The notes: generated by a model not told the origin, from the sequence alone. Shown: positions 16,209 through 25,499, numbered from the stretch's first letter. The stretch: 64,000 nucleotides of DNA from Jiangella anatolica (GCF_003236295.1 NZ_POTW01000012.1:1-64000); one strand, 5' to 3'. Program-made: numbers and translations.

Positions 16209-18563
16209 TCAGCCCACCTCGTAGGCTCGGATGATCGTCTGCTCGACGGTGTTCCCGGCGGCATCGCGGATGCGGGCCCGGAGTGAGACGAAGCCGTGGC
16301 CGGGATGGTCGAGCCGAAGCGTCCTCCGGTCGCCGGCGCCGCTGACCCGCGCGGGCCGCCAGCTCGCGCCGTCGTCGTAGGAGACGTCGACCGCGACGTG
16401 GGTGAGGCGGTGCGCCGGTGCGCCGCGCTGCCGCTCGACGACGAGCGGGATGCTGACGCCGCGGCGGCCGCCGGGCGCGACGTTGCCGAGGCCGACCCGC
16501 GGGGAGTAGCGGACGGCGAGCAGCGGTGGTGCCGCCGGCGACTCGTCCAGCCGGAACGTCCAGTCCGCACTGATCCTCGTCGACGTCGGCCACCACGGCG
16601 TGAGGTCCGGGGGCCGCCGGTTCTCGACGGTGAGCCGGTACACCCCGGAACGCTCCGGGACGTCGAAGCCGCCGAGGCCGGGGAGGTCCGACGCGCCGAT
16701 CAGCAGGCCGTCGCGGTACAGGCGTGTGGTGCCGTCGTCGATCCCTTCGATCGACCCTGGGGCCTGCAACCGGGCCCGTCCGTCGCCGTCGGAGTAGAGC
16801 GGTATCTCGACCTCGAGGAGGCCGTCGGCCCAGGAGACCGGTGGCCGGTCGGTGCCGTCGATCCGGCTGCCGCCGAAGCCGGGTCCGGCGACCGGGCGGT
16901 TCCAGGCGATTGGCTGCTCCGCCTGCCGCCGGCGCAGCTCGATGCGCTGCTCCGCGCCCCACCACAGCCAGTCGCGCGCATACAGCGTCCACGAGCCGGG
17001 GCTGAAGTACTCGAGCCGCTCGCTGGGCGACATGACGGGGGAGTCCCAGCCCAGCTCCATGTCGTAGCCGCCGGCGTCGAACCTGGCGTCGACGTAGTGG
17101 CGGCCCGTGTTGGCGCCGCCGTGGTACGACGCGCGCATGGCCGCGAGGTCCCGGCGTCGCTCGGCGACCTGCAGGTCCGCCGGGATGGACCGCTCGGCGG
17201 GATAGGCGAGGTCGAACCGGACGTCGCTGGCTGGCCGGCTGGTCAGCGACGCGGTGAGCGGACCGGCCTGGGCGCGGTCGGCGAAGCGCTGAGCCGGACT
17301 GCCGAAGCCGGACATCGTCGGCAGCGCGAAGGGGTTGTCGTCGAGGACAGAGTCGGCTGCGGCAGCCGAGCGGGCCGGCCCAGTCGGGGGCGCCGTCAGC
17401 AGGACCGCCCGGCCGCCGGCGTCCGCGATGCCTCTGATCCGCTCGTGGACGTCGTCCCAGGGGACCTCGCCGGGCAGCCGGAGCACCACCAGCGCGCCGG
17501 CCACCTCCACGTCGGCCAGGTCGTCGGGCCGTCCCGCTCCGGCGTAGACCACGGGCAGTTCGTGCTCGCCGTCCAACCGGAGCGGCTCGCTCTCCCAGAC
17601 GGCCGGGACCTGGAGGCCCGGATCGAGCGCCGTCAGCTCGAGGAGGGGTTGTTCGAGCGTCGACCGGACGTAGAAGCCGAACGCGGCCGACTCCACCCCG
17701 GCGACCGAACCGGCGTACAGCGCGCTGAACCGCGGTTCCGCTCCGACCCAGGTGGTGACCGGCCAGTCGTCCTGCTCGATGTCGACCACGGTGGCGGCGA
17801 TGATCGAGCCGTCCGTCGCCCGCCGGTCGTCGACGGTGGTCAGCACCCGGCTGGTCTCGCGGGCGTCGAGCACGACCTCGCGATCCCGGTCGAGCCGCAG
17901 TTCCGGCAGGGCGACCAGGGAGCTCGCCCACTCCGCCGTGGGGCTGCTCGGCTCCGGCACGGTGGCGGTCACGCTGTACCGCGACGGCGGCAGGCGGAGT
18001 GTGGGGTTCCCTGGGCCGATGAAGTCGACCCGGCCGGACACGAGGTCGACGACGGTGGCGCTCGCCGGCTCCGCGGCGGGCCGGCCGGCGCGGTCGCGCA
18101 TGGAGACGGTGAGGTCGTACAGCTCAGGCTCCTGGTGGGCGCCGAGCGTCCGGCCCGGCGTGCCGCTGACGGCGTCACCGTCGCCCTGCTCCGCCAACTC
18201 GGACACGTTGAACAGCCGCTCGTCGACGGCGCCCGACGCGAGCAGGGCGGCGGCGTCGCTGGGGACGACGTGCCAGTCGCCGTCCTCGACGTAGCTGGTG
18301 AAGGAGACCGGCGGCCAGGCACGACGCGGCTGGATCCGCGGCGCCAGCGCCTGCCCGGCGGGCGGCAGCTGCACGCGATCGCCCGTGATCAGCGTGACGA
18401 CGTCGCCGATCGCTGCTCCGGCACTCGCGGCCGCCGCTGTCGTCACGGGCTCGGCGGCGAGACCGAGCGGCGAGGTTGTCAGCCCTGCGACGAGCAGGCC
18501 GGCGGCCAGGCGTCGCGAGAGCGCCCGGCGGGTCGAGGATCTGGGTGCCGTTCGGTCTCGCAT
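16209..18563 (-). CDS. Secreted protein with subtilase-type flanking domains but no protease domain
   Basis: This 784-residue protein has a basic N-terminus and a signal peptide to about residue 45. Next comes a segment of the type that precedes the catalytic domain in large actinomycete S8 proteases (DVVTLITGDRVQLP, then VDERLFNVSELAEQG). The C-terminal 250 residues also match the tails of those proteases (LLAVRYSPRVGLGNVAPGG, VSYDDGASWRPA, FVSLRARIRDAAGNTV). The roughly 300-residue catalytic domain that should lie between is absent, with no Asp-His-Ser set visible. A good GGAGG site precedes the ATG. It may be a non-catalytic adhesion, inhibitor or decoy protein, or a clean deletion product that is still open. 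Confidence 0.75.
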   Translation of the reverse strand: MRDRTAPRSSTRRALSRRLAAGLLVAGLTTSPLGLAAEPVTTAAAASAGAAIGDVVTLITGDRVQLPPAGQALAPRIQPRRAWPPVSFTSYVEDGDWHVVPSDAAALLASGAVDERLFNVSELAEQGDGDAVSGTPGRTLGAHQEPELYDLTVSMRDRAGRPAAEPASATVVDLVSGRVDFIGPGNPTLRLPPSRYSVTATVPEPSSPTAEWASSLVALPELRLDRDREVVLDARETSRVLTTVDDRRATDGSIIAATVVDIEQDDWPVTTWVGAEPRFSALYAGSVAGVESAAFGFYVRSTLEQPLLELTALDPGLQVPAVWESEPLRLDGEHELPVVYAGAGRPDDLADVEVAGALVVLRLPGEVPWDDVHERIRGIADAGGRAVLLTAPPTGPARSAAAADSVLDDNPFALPTMSGFGSPAQRFADRAQAGPLTASLTSRPASDVRFDLAYPAERSIPADLQVAERRRDLAAMRASYHGGANTGRHYVDARFDAGGYDMELGWDSPVMSPSERLEYFSPGSWTLYARDWLWWGAEQRIELRRRQAEQPIAWNRPVAGPGFGGSRIDGTDRPPVSWADGLLEVEIPLYSDGDGRARLQAPGSIEGIDDGTTRLYRDGLLIGASDLPGLGGFDVPERSGVYRLTVENRRPPDLTPWWPTSTRISADWTFRLDESPAAPPLLAVRYSPRVGLGNVAPGGRRGVSIPLVVERQRGAPAHRLTHVAVDVSYDDGASWRPARVSGAGDRRTLRLDHPGHGFVSLRARIRDAAGNTVEQTIIRAYEVG

Positions 18564-18680
18564 CGGTGCCGCTCCTCCGTCGGGGATCGTGTCGGCCGCA
18601 CTCTTCTCGACACCGATCCGCCGCGGAAGGTTGCCGGCACACCCCCCGGTACTCGCGGGGCCGTGCCGGAGTCGCGTCGC

Positions 18681-19010
18681 TCAGTCGGCGAGGAACCGGC
18701 GGTGCTGCTGCCGGATCTCCTGGGCGGTGAGGTCGTCTGGCCCGTCTCGCCGACCGGGGCGCCGGCGGAGTCCTGGACGAGCACTCGTGCCCGCCCGGAA
18801 CGTGCGCCCGCCGTCGAGCGAGCGTCAGATCCCGAAGCCGCTCTGCTGGCGGGCGCCGGGCTTGTTCCCGTAGACGTAGAGCGCCTTGTCGTCCTCCGCG
18901 GCGCCGACGCCGATCCCGTCCCCGTAGCGTGAGACGCTGTCGATCGAGGAGATCTGCGCGGCGGCCAGGAGGTTGGCGTCGCGCTCGGTCGATGTTCCCC
19001 CGTGATCCAC
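18681..19010 (-). pseudogene. Decayed remnant of an Asp-box (BNR-type) protein
   Basis: On the minus strand a plausible coding stretch (ISSIDSVSRYGDGIGVGAAE, then LYVYGNKPGARQQSGFGI) runs into a TGA at 18825. Directly after it the same frame gives RSLDGGRTF, an Asp-box motif (SxDxGxTF). Coding character then moves to a second frame (ARVLVQDSAGAPVGETG) and back to the first (DLTAQEIRQQHRRFLAD, stop at 18681). One nonsense codon and two shifts fit the broken C-terminus of a sialidase-like or beta-propeller protein. There is no ribosome site or intact start. The reading is mine and rests on short motifs. Confidence 0.45.
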
Positions 19011-19081
19011 ATCGCTCGTTTCGGCATCGGAGTCCGCCGGCGGGCGCCGCGGTCCCTCCGGAGCCGAAACGGGGTGGACGC

Positions 19082-19121
19082 GCCGGCGGAGGCGGGACCC
19101 GGCAGTCCCGCCTCCGCCGGC
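19082..19121 (-). terminator. Strong stem-loop terminator after the GH3 gene
   Basis: Two 17-base arms (19082-19098 and 19105-19121) are perfectly complementary around a six-base loop. The structure starts ten bases after the GH3 stop on the minus strand. It lacks a T-run, as is common in GC-rich actinomycetes. Confidence 0.75.
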
Positions 19122-19130
19122 TCGACCGGA

Positions 19131-22100
19131 TCAGAGGTCAGCGCATTGGCCGGTGACGCGGCCGACCACCTGGTTCGGCACGTCACCGTCGACCGGTGCG
19201 GGCTCGTTGCCCGTGCAGGCCACCGGTCCGCTGATGCTGTTGCCGGACACCACGATCGGCCTGGGCAGGGTCGTGTTGTCGTGGAGGTTCACCGATCCCG
19301 TGATCCGGTTGCCGGAGATCGTCACGCTGCCGGTCGTGCCCTCGACCGTCACGCCGCCGGTGAGCCGGCTGTCGCGCACGTCGACGACGTCGGCGTCGGT
19401 CGCCGTGACCGGCCCGGAGATCGTCGACCTGGAGGCGAGCAGGCCGGCGCCGGCCGCCACCGTCACCGGGCCGATCACCCGGGCGCCGTCGGTCAGGCAG
19501 GTCACGCCCGAGTCGACCTCGAGGGGCCGGGTGTGCGATCCGGAGATGGTCCGGTCGCACTGGACGCCGCGGAACGTGAACCAGTTGATGCCGAGGTCGA
19601 GCCATCCGGCCACCTGGCCGTACGTGCTGGAGATGTCGGTGTCCGGCACCTCCGGCGCCACGTCGAACACCAGGTACACGTCGTGCACGCCAGAGAGCGG
19701 CTCGAGGTCGAGGGTCGTCTCCGCCCACGCGTAGACGGGGTTCGCGTAGTCCTCGGCGGAGGTCAGGTCGTGCTCCCCGGTCAGCGTGACCTCGCCCAGC
19801 TCGACGCCGTCGACCGGGTCGTCGGCCATGACCTTGATGGTCGCCGGCGCCGACGAGACCTTCACGTACCGCAGCGTGAGGTCGAGCAGCTCGGGATCGC
19901 CGAAGTCGACGTTGCGGTACACGGCGTAGTCGCCGTTGCGGATGCGGTTGAGCTGGAGCCCGACGTCATCGCCGTGGACGTTGTCCGCCCGGAGGTTGGC
20001 GGCGGCGCCACTGACGTTGCCCGACGCGTCGAACAGCTCGGCCTGGTAGCGGCCGTCGTACGGGTCGCGGTTCTCCTGGTTCTCGATGACGATCCGCGAC
20101 GTGTAGGACAGGCCGTTCGTCGTCGTGGCGGTGACGTACACCTCGCCGTCGCCGGCGCCGGTGGCGCGCAGCGTGGCGTTGTAGGCCCGGTTGTTGTTCC
20201 CGGAGGTCTGGCCCTCCACGAACCCGGCGCTCGCGTCGCCGATGGTGGCCAGCTCGCTGGGGTTGCCGTCCTCGTCGGTGACGGTGAACGTGACCGGCCG
20301 GGCCGCGTTCGCGAACGGATAGGTCACCGCGCTGAGCAGCAGGCTGCCCTGGTACTGGTCGATCGCGCCGAACCTCGTGAACTGGTTCGGTCCCCACGAG
20401 ATGTCCGGCGGGCGCGAGTCCCACCCGCTTCGGATGATGACGGCCTCCGCCTCGGTCCCGGCCGGCACGCCCTGGTTGCGCAGCTCGACGTCGATCGAGC
20501 CTGAGACCGGACCGGACGAGGTGGCGTAGGTCGCCACCGCGCGCACGGTGCCGTCGCCGGAGCCGGTCGCGGTCAGCTGGCCGGACGGGGTGATGGTGGC
20601 CAGGGGTGTGGCGCCGCCGTCCGGCGCCGTCACCGTCCACGAGACCGGGCCGTCGACGACACCCGTGCCGTCGATGCCCGCCTCCAGCAGCAGGCTGCCC
20701 TGCCGCTGCTGGACGACGGCCGGCACCTCGACGTGGAAGCGGCTCAGCGACGTGCCGACGGTGGTGTTGAAGTGGTTCGACGTCACCGACACCTTCCCGT
20801 TCTCGACGGGGTCGACGTCGCCGAGCCGCAGCCACGCCACCCGCACGCCGGCCGTCGGGAACACCAGGTACAGGTCGTCGTGGCCGCCGGGCAACCCGGA
20901 CAGGGTCGCGCCGACGTTCACGAACGTCTGGCCGTGCCCGGTCGGCGGGACCGAGACGGTCCCGACCTTGACGCCGTCGGCGCCGGGGCCGCCGGTCCAG
21001 ACCTCCACCGGCGCCGGCTGCGGGTTCGGGTTGGCCGCCCGCAGCACGATGCCCTCCTGGTCGTCGGACAGGTTGGCGTCGCCGTACTCGACCCAGGCGC
21101 CGGCCTTGCGCACCTCGATCCCGTACGAGTCGTCCTCGTGGACCGCCGTGGGGACCACGTCGGCGCGCAGCCCGGTCGCCGTCCGGTCGGTGAAGGAGTA
21201 GTCGTCGAAGGCGTGGGCGGGCGTCACCCTGCCGAGGTCGCGGGCCGGCAGCGGCGCACCCGTGACCTCGAGCTCGCCCGTCGCCCGCTCGTCCTGCTCG
21301 GCCGACGACGTGCCAGTGGTCAGCCGGTAGGTGCCCGGCTCGACGTGGAAGCGTCCGGCGTCGACGTCCCAGATGGCCAGCTCGGACAGGTCGACGTCGA
21401 TGGCCACGGCCCGCGACTCGCCGGGCTCCAGGTGCACGCGTTCGAAGCCGACCAGGGTCTTGATCGGGTGCTGCACCCGCGAGTCGCCGCCGTCCTCGTA
21501 CCTGGCGTACAGCTGCACGACCTCGTCGCTGGCGACGTCGCCGGTGTTCCGGACGGTCACCTCGGTGGTGATCGTCGCGTCGGAGCCGTTGTCCACCGTC
21601 GACGGCGACACGGACAGGCCGGTCTGCTCGAAGTCGGTGTAGGTCAGGCCGTAGCCGAACGGGTAGAGGATCTCGCCGTCGTGGTACTGGTAGGTGCGCC
21701 CGCCCTTGATGATGTCGTAGTCGGAAATGGTGGGCAGGCTGTCCAGCCCCGCGTACCAGGTCTGGGTGAGCCGGCCGGCCGGCGCATAGTCGCCGAACAG
21801 CACGTCCGCCACGGCGGTGCCGAGCTCCTGGCCGGCGTGGGTCGTGTACACGATGCCCTTGACGTTCGGGTTGGCCTGCACCGCCCGCAAGTCGAACGGG
21901 TAGCTGCCGACCACCACGACCACCGTGTTCGGGTTCGCCGCGGCGACCGCCTCGATGAGCTCCTCCTGCCGCGGGGCCAGCCCGATGCCGGGCGGGGTGC
22001 TCTGCCGGTCGAACGTCTCGCGCGACGTCATGTGCGGCTGGTCCCCGACGGCGACGACGGCGACCTCGGCGTCCTCGGCCTTGGCCACGGCGTCGGCGAT

Positions 22101-24035
22101 GCCGTCGCGGACGGTCACCAGCTCGAACCGGCGGTTCGGGCTCGACGCGCTGCCGTTGTGCAGGACGTTCGACGACGCCGGGTCGACGAACACGTTGGGC
22201 GCCTGGTCCGGGGTGGCGATCTCGGTCCCCTTGACGAACCGGAGCGACACCAGCCCGTCGGCCTGGCCCACCAGGCCGAGGTTCTGGTCGGTGAACCACT
22301 GCTGGGTGGCGCGGTTCTTCGACTGGAAGCCGGGCGGGTCGGCGCTGGCGACCAGCGTGTTGCCCGGGCCGCGGGCGGCGACGTAGCGGTCGTGCGCGGC
22401 CGAGCGCAGCAGCAGGTTGTTGTAGCCGTAGTCGTACAGGTAGAACTGGGCGTTCGCGTCGTCGGCGGACGCGCCGGTGCCGGTCAGCGACGCACCGGGC
22501 GTGGCGCCGGTGACGACGAACCGGCCGGCCGGGGCCCCGGTCCCGTTCGCCACCTTCAGCGCGACGAGGTCGACGCCGCGGCTGAACGACAGCGCGCCGC
22601 CGTCGAGCTTCGACTCGACCTCGTCCTTGATCAGCGTCGTGTACGGGTAGGTGCCGGCGTAGAAGTCCGTCGAGTTCTCGTCGCCCAGCGGGCCGACCAG
22701 GGCCACGTCGCTGGAGGCCGGCAGCGGCAGGATGCCGTCGTCGTTCTTCAGCAGCACCACCTGCTCGCGCGCGGCCTGCGCCGCGACGGCGGCGCTGGCC
22801 TCGGTGGTCAGGGCGTTGCGCTTGTTCATCCGCTTGTACGGGTTCGTGGGGTCGACGTCGAGGTCGCCGGCGTGCAGGCGGACCAGCAGGACGCCGTAGA
22901 TGACCTCGTCGATGTCCTGCTCGGTGATCATGCCACGCGCCAGCGCCTCGTAGATCCAGCGGCGCGTCGTGGGGGTGTCGGTGTCGGACGGCGTCATCGC
23001 CGCGACGCCGTTCTCGATCGAGTCGGCCATGCTGGCCGCCTGGCCCAGCGTGCTGTTCGGGTAATACGCGTTCGAGCCGCTCAGGTTGTGCGGCGACGCG
23101 GCGTCGGTGACGTTGAAGAAGCTGCCGCCGCTGTAGCCGCCCGGGACCCACTCGTCGTAGACGACCGACCTGAGCTCCGGCATCGTCATGACCGGCTTGC
23201 CGTTGACCAGGTTGTACGACGTCATGACGCCATTGACGGCGCCGGACTCGATGCCGTAGCGGAAGGCGCGGAAGTAGTACTCGTACAGGTTCCGTGGCGA
23301 GGCGTTGGCCGAGTACGACGTCCGCTCCGCCTCCTGCCCGTACGCCGCGAGGTGCTTCAGCGTCGGGATGGTCTGGTAATAGAACTCGTCCTCCTGGCCC
23401 TGCATGCCGCGCGCCATGTGGTCGGCCATCACGCCGGACAGGAAGGCGTCCTCGCCCATGCTCTCCGACGCCCGGCCGCTGCGCGGGTCGCGCGCCAGGT
23501 CGACCACCGGGCCCCAGACGTCGACGCCGTTGAACCGGGCGTCGACGCTGTTGTAGGCGCGGGTCTCGCTGCCGATCACCTCGCCGACGTCGGCCATCAG
23601 CTCCCGGTTCCACGTCGCCGCCAGGCCGGTGTTCTGCGGGAACACCGTCGCCGGGCCGAGCCAGGAGAGCCCGTGCAGGCCCTCGGTGCCGGTCCGGAAC
23701 TGCGGGATGCCCAGCCGGATGATCGCGCCGCTGAACTGGTGGAGCAGGGCGACCTTCTCGTCCAGCGTGAGCCGCGAAATCACATCGCGAACGCGTTCGT
23801 CCGGGCTGAGCGACGGGTCGTGGAACGGGTACTCGTAGCCGCCGCTCCGGTCGGCCGCGGCCGTACCGTCCGCCGGCGCCGCGTCGACGGCGCCGGCCCC
23901 CGGCGCCTGGAGGATCGCGGCGGCCAGCAGCGGGACGACCAGGACGGCCAGGAGCCGTCGACCTGCGTCGACGTGGGGCCACCGGCGGCGGCCGGGCGCC
24001 TGGGACTGGCTCGATGGGCGTGGATTCGGCGCCAT
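19131..24035 (-). CDS. Secreted multidomain GH3 glycosidase
   Basis: This very long enzyme (1634 residues) has an N-terminal signal peptide, a GH3 N-terminal barrel at about 75-340 and a split GH3 C-terminal domain up to about 800. The expected nucleophile is Asp311 in FFNVTDAAS. A beta-trefoil, fascin-like insertion (FYLYDYGYNNLLLRSAAHDR region) interrupts the second GH3 domain. A fibronectin-III-like domain follows (about 830-930), then two CBM6-like carbohydrate modules separated by Big-type modules. The last 150 residues are a repeating strand pattern with ISGPV and ITGSV motifs, suggestive of a beta-helix. ATG 24035 is preferred; GTG 24041 is possible. It probably attacks a beta-glucan or xylan outside the cell. 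Confidence 0.88.
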   Translation of the reverse strand: MAPNPRPSSQSQAPGRRRWPHVDAGRRLLAVLVVPLLAAAILQAPGAGAVDAAPADGTAAADRSGGYEYPFHDPSLSPDERVRDVISRLTLDEKVALLHQFSGAIIRLGIPQFRTGTEGLHGLSWLGPATVFPQNTGLAATWNRELMADVGEVIGSETRAYNSVDARFNGVDVWGPVVDLARDPRSGRASESMGEDAFLSGVMADHMARGMQGQEDEFYYQTIPTLKHLAAYGQEAERTSYSANASPRNLYEYYFRAFRYGIESGAVNGVMTSYNLVNGKPVMTMPELRSVVYDEWVPGGYSGGSFFNVTDAASPHNLSGSNAYYPNSTLGQAASMADSIENGVAAMTPSDTDTPTTRRWIYEALARGMITEQDIDEVIYGVLLVRLHAGDLDVDPTNPYKRMNKRNALTTEASAAVAAQAAREQVVLLKNDDGILPLPASSDVALVGPLGDENSTDFYAGTYPYTTLIKDEVESKLDGGALSFSRGVDLVALKVANGTGAPAGRFVVTGATPGASLTGTGASADDANAQFYLYDYGYNNLLLRSAAHDRYVAARGPGNTLVASADPPGFQSKNRATQQWFTDQNLGLVGQADGLVSLRFVKGTEIATPDQAPNVFVDPASSNVLHNGSASSPNRRFELVTVRDGIADAVAKAEDAEVAVVAVGDQPHMTSRETFDRQSTPPGIGLAPRQEELIEAVAAANPNTVVVVVGSYPFDLRAVQANPNVKGIVYTTHAGQELGTAVADVLFGDYAPAGRLTQTWYAGLDSLPTISDYDIIKGGRTYQYHDGEILYPFGYGLTYTDFEQTGLSVSPSTVDNGSDATITTEVTVRNTGDVASDEVVQLYARYEDGGDSRVQHPIKTLVGFERVHLEPGESRAVAIDVDLSELAIWDVDAGRFHVEPGTYRLTTGTSSAEQDERATGELEVTGAPLPARDLGRVTPAHAFDDYSFTDRTATGLRADVVPTAVHEDDSYGIEVRKAGAWVEYGDANLSDDQEGIVLRAANPNPQPAPVEVWTGGPGADGVKVGTVSVPPTGHGQTFVNVGATLSGLPGGHDDLYLVFPTAGVRVAWLRLGDVDPVENGKVSVTSNHFNTTVGTSLSRFHVEVPAVVQQRQGSLLLEAGIDGTGVVDGPVSWTVTAPDGGATPLATITPSGQLTATGSGDGTVRAVATYATSSGPVSGSIDVELRNQGVPAGTEAEAVIIRSGWDSRPPDISWGPNQFTRFGAIDQYQGSLLLSAVTYPFANAARPVTFTVTDEDGNPSELATIGDASAGFVEGQTSGNNNRAYNATLRATGAGDGEVYVTATTTNGLSYTSRIVIENQENRDPYDGRYQAELFDASGNVSGAAANLRADNVHGDDVGLQLNRIRNGDYAVYRNVDFGDPELLDLTLRYVKVSSAPATIKVMADDPVDGVELGEVTLTGEHDLTSAEDYANPVYAWAETTLDLEPLSGVHDVYLVFDVAPEVPDTDISSTYGQVAGWLDLGINWFTFRGVQCDRTISGSHTRPLEVDSGVTCLTDGARVIGPVTVAAGAGLLASRSTISGPVTATDADVVDVRDSRLTGGVTVEGTTGSVTISGNRITGSVNLHDNTTLPRPIVVSGNSISGPVACTGNEPAPVDGDVPNQVVGRVTGQCADL

Positions 24036-24115
24036 GAGCACGACATCCTCTCGGTCGGGACGGGCCAGCGCTCGGCGATGCCGTCCGGGAGCGGGGAAGT
24101 GGTCGGGGTCTTTGG

Positions 24116-24127
24116 CGAAGCGCTTCG
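24116..24127. promoter_or_regulatory. LacI-type operator upstream of the GH3 gene
   Basis: CGAAGCGCTTCG is a perfect 12-base palindrome immediately downstream of the predicted -10 of the GH3 promoter. The same motif type occurs twice in the composite palindrome before the second LacI gene (25473-25499), so both are probably bound by the neighbouring LacI proteins. Confidence 0.75.
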
Positions 24128-24156
24128 AAACTGGCAGTAGATGTCCGCTATGTCAA
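24128..24156 (-). promoter_or_regulatory. Predicted promoter of the GH3 gene
   Basis: On the minus strand TTGACA (24151-24156) is followed after 17 bases by CAGTTT (24128-24133). The operator begins directly after the -10, so repressor binding would block transcription. Confidence 0.6.
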
Positions 24157-24367
24157 TAGGCCGTGTCATCCGGGTTGCGAGTTCCCCGCGCCACCGAGCA
24201 CGCGGCCGCCGCCCCGGCGTTCAGCTGCCGCCGTTCGAACCTGTGCGATGATTGCGGGGCAATTCGAGGGCGCCAGATCCGCTGGTCATCGACACCATTC
24301 CGGTGCCGGGCCCGGGCCTTGAGCGCTTCCGCCAACCATGCGTCAAAGGCAGTGAGGTGAGCCGTCG

Positions 24368-25399
24368 GTGGCGCCACGGATGATCGACGTGGCACGTCGG
24401 GCGAACGTCGCGTTGAGCACCGTGTCGTACGCGATCAACGGCACCCGGGCCATCTCGGCGCCGACCCGGCGCCGCATCCAGAAGGCGATGGAGGAGCTCG
24501 GCTACGAGCCGAACGCCATCGCCCGTGGCCTGGTCAGCAAGCGGACCCGCATCATCGCGCTGCTCTTCCCGACCCCCGAGCGCGGCATGGGCGTCACCGA
24601 GATGGAGTTCGTCACCGGGGCCGCCGAGGCGGCGCTCGAACGCGACCACCACCTGGTGCTCTGGCCGACCGAGCTGCGCAATCTCCGCCAGCTCGACCGC
24701 CTCACCGGCCAGGGTCTCGTCGACGGCGCCGTGGTCATGGAGGTCCGGCTCGACGACGAGCGGGTCGACCTCCTTCGCCAGGCCGGCCTGCCGTTCAGCA
24801 TGATCGGACGCACCAGCGAACCGGGTTCGATCAACTACGCGGACATCGACTTCGAGCAGGGCGCGCGCGACGCCGTGGCGCACCTGACGGCCCTGGGTCA
24901 CCGCAGCATCGGCTTCCTCAACCACTCGCCGTCGGCGTTCACGGTCGGGTACGGCCCGACCGTCCGGGCGGCCGACGGCTTCCGGCGCGCGGCCATGGAC
25001 GCCGGCGTCGAGCACTTCGAGCGGCTGTGCGGCGACAACGTGGCCGCGGGGCGTGCCGCCTTCCACGAGCTCAGAGCGATGGCGCTGAATCTCACCGCGC
25101 TGGTCGTGATGAACGACCACGCCATCGTCGGCGTCATGGACGCCCTGGACGAGATCGGCTGGCGGGTGCCGGACGACTTCTCGCTGGTGTCGATCGGCTC
25201 GTCCACCCGGGTGAGCGAGATGATGCGGCCCCGGCTCACGACCCTCGAGCCGCAGAGCTCCGAGCTCGGCCGCCTGGGCGTGCACATGCTGATCGACGAG
25301 CTGGAATTCCGCGGCGCCGAGCCGCCCGCTCCGACGCAGGTGCTTTTGCCCTGCCGCCTGGTGGAAGGGCGAAGCTCCGGTCCGGTGCGCCAGCACTGA
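24368..25399 (+). CDS. LacI-family transcriptional regulator, tandem copy 1
   Basis: This 343-residue repressor starts with MAPRMIDVARRANVALSTVS, a LacI helix-turn-helix, and continues with a sugar-binding sensor domain. The GTG at 24368 has a GAGGTGAG ribosome site; ATG 24380 is the alternative. It is clearly paralogous to the next gene: EFVTGAAEAA versus EFVTSAAETA, HHLVLWPT versus NHLVLWPT and QGLVDGAVVMEV versus QGLVDGVVVMEV. It is divergent from the GH3 gene, whose promoter carries a CGAAGCGCTTCG operator. The inducer is unknown and is probably a product of the GH3 or GH31 enzymes. Confidence 0.9.
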   Translation: MAPRMIDVARRANVALSTVSYAINGTRAISAPTRRRIQKAMEELGYEPNAIARGLVSKRTRIIALLFPTPERGMGVTEMEFVTGAAEAALERDHHLVLWPTELRNLRQLDRLTGQGLVDGAVVMEVRLDDERVDLLRQAGLPFSMIGRTSEPGSINYADIDFEQGARDAVAHLTALGHRSIGFLNHSPSAFTVGYGPTVRAADGFRRAAMDAGVEHFERLCGDNVAAGRAAFHELRAMALNLTALVVMNDHAIVGVMDALDEIGWRVPDDFSLVSIGSSTRVSEMMRPRLTTLEPQSSELGRLGVHMLIDELEFRGAEPPAPTQVLLPCRLVEGRSSGPVRQH

Positions 25400-25441
25400 G
25401 ACCGATCTCCGTCACCAAGTTGTGACGCGACCTCTCTTGAT

Positions 25442-25470
25442 TTGACCCGAATCGGGTGTCAACAATGTGC
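25442..25470 (+). promoter_or_regulatory. Possible promoter of the second LacI gene and sugar operon
   Basis: TTGACC at 25442-25447 is a good -35 hexamer. The best -10 candidates in the following AACAATGTGC are weak or have short spacing (CAATGT at 15 bases). The composite operator begins three bases after this region. Treat the -10 as unresolved. Confidence 0.4.
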
Positions 25471-25472
25471 GT

Positions 25473-25499
25473 TCGAAGCGTTTCGACGAAACGCTTCGA
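25473..25499. promoter_or_regulatory. Composite LacI operator (two half-palindromes facing each other)
   Basis: Two 13-base arms, TCGAAGCGTTTCG and CGAAACGCTTCGA, form a perfect palindrome around a single central A. Each arm is itself a near-palindrome of the CGAAGCGCTTCG type found before the GH3 gene. It lies 31 bases before the ATG of the second LacI gene and may bind two repressor dimers, or one dimer in alternative registers. Confidence 0.8.

Larger units (their letters stand above)
24036..24367. other. Intergenic regulatory region between the GH3 and LacI genes
   Basis: This 332-base divergent gap holds the GH3 promoter and operator (separate entries). On the plus-strand side the LacI gene has a good ribosome site (AGTGAGGTGAG) but I found no convincing promoter hexamers. 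Open frames here are short and lack coding character. Confidence 0.6.

Noticed and set aside
20733-24140. Very long plus-strand open frame opposite the GH3 gene
   Set aside because: Composition (Arg, Gly, Val, His rich) is the mirror of a GC-rich coding strand; no domain, ribosome site or signal supports it.
24153-24395. Minus-strand open frame of 80 codons upstream of the GH3 gene
   Set aside because: It covers the GH3 promoter, has no ribosome site and shows no family similarity.
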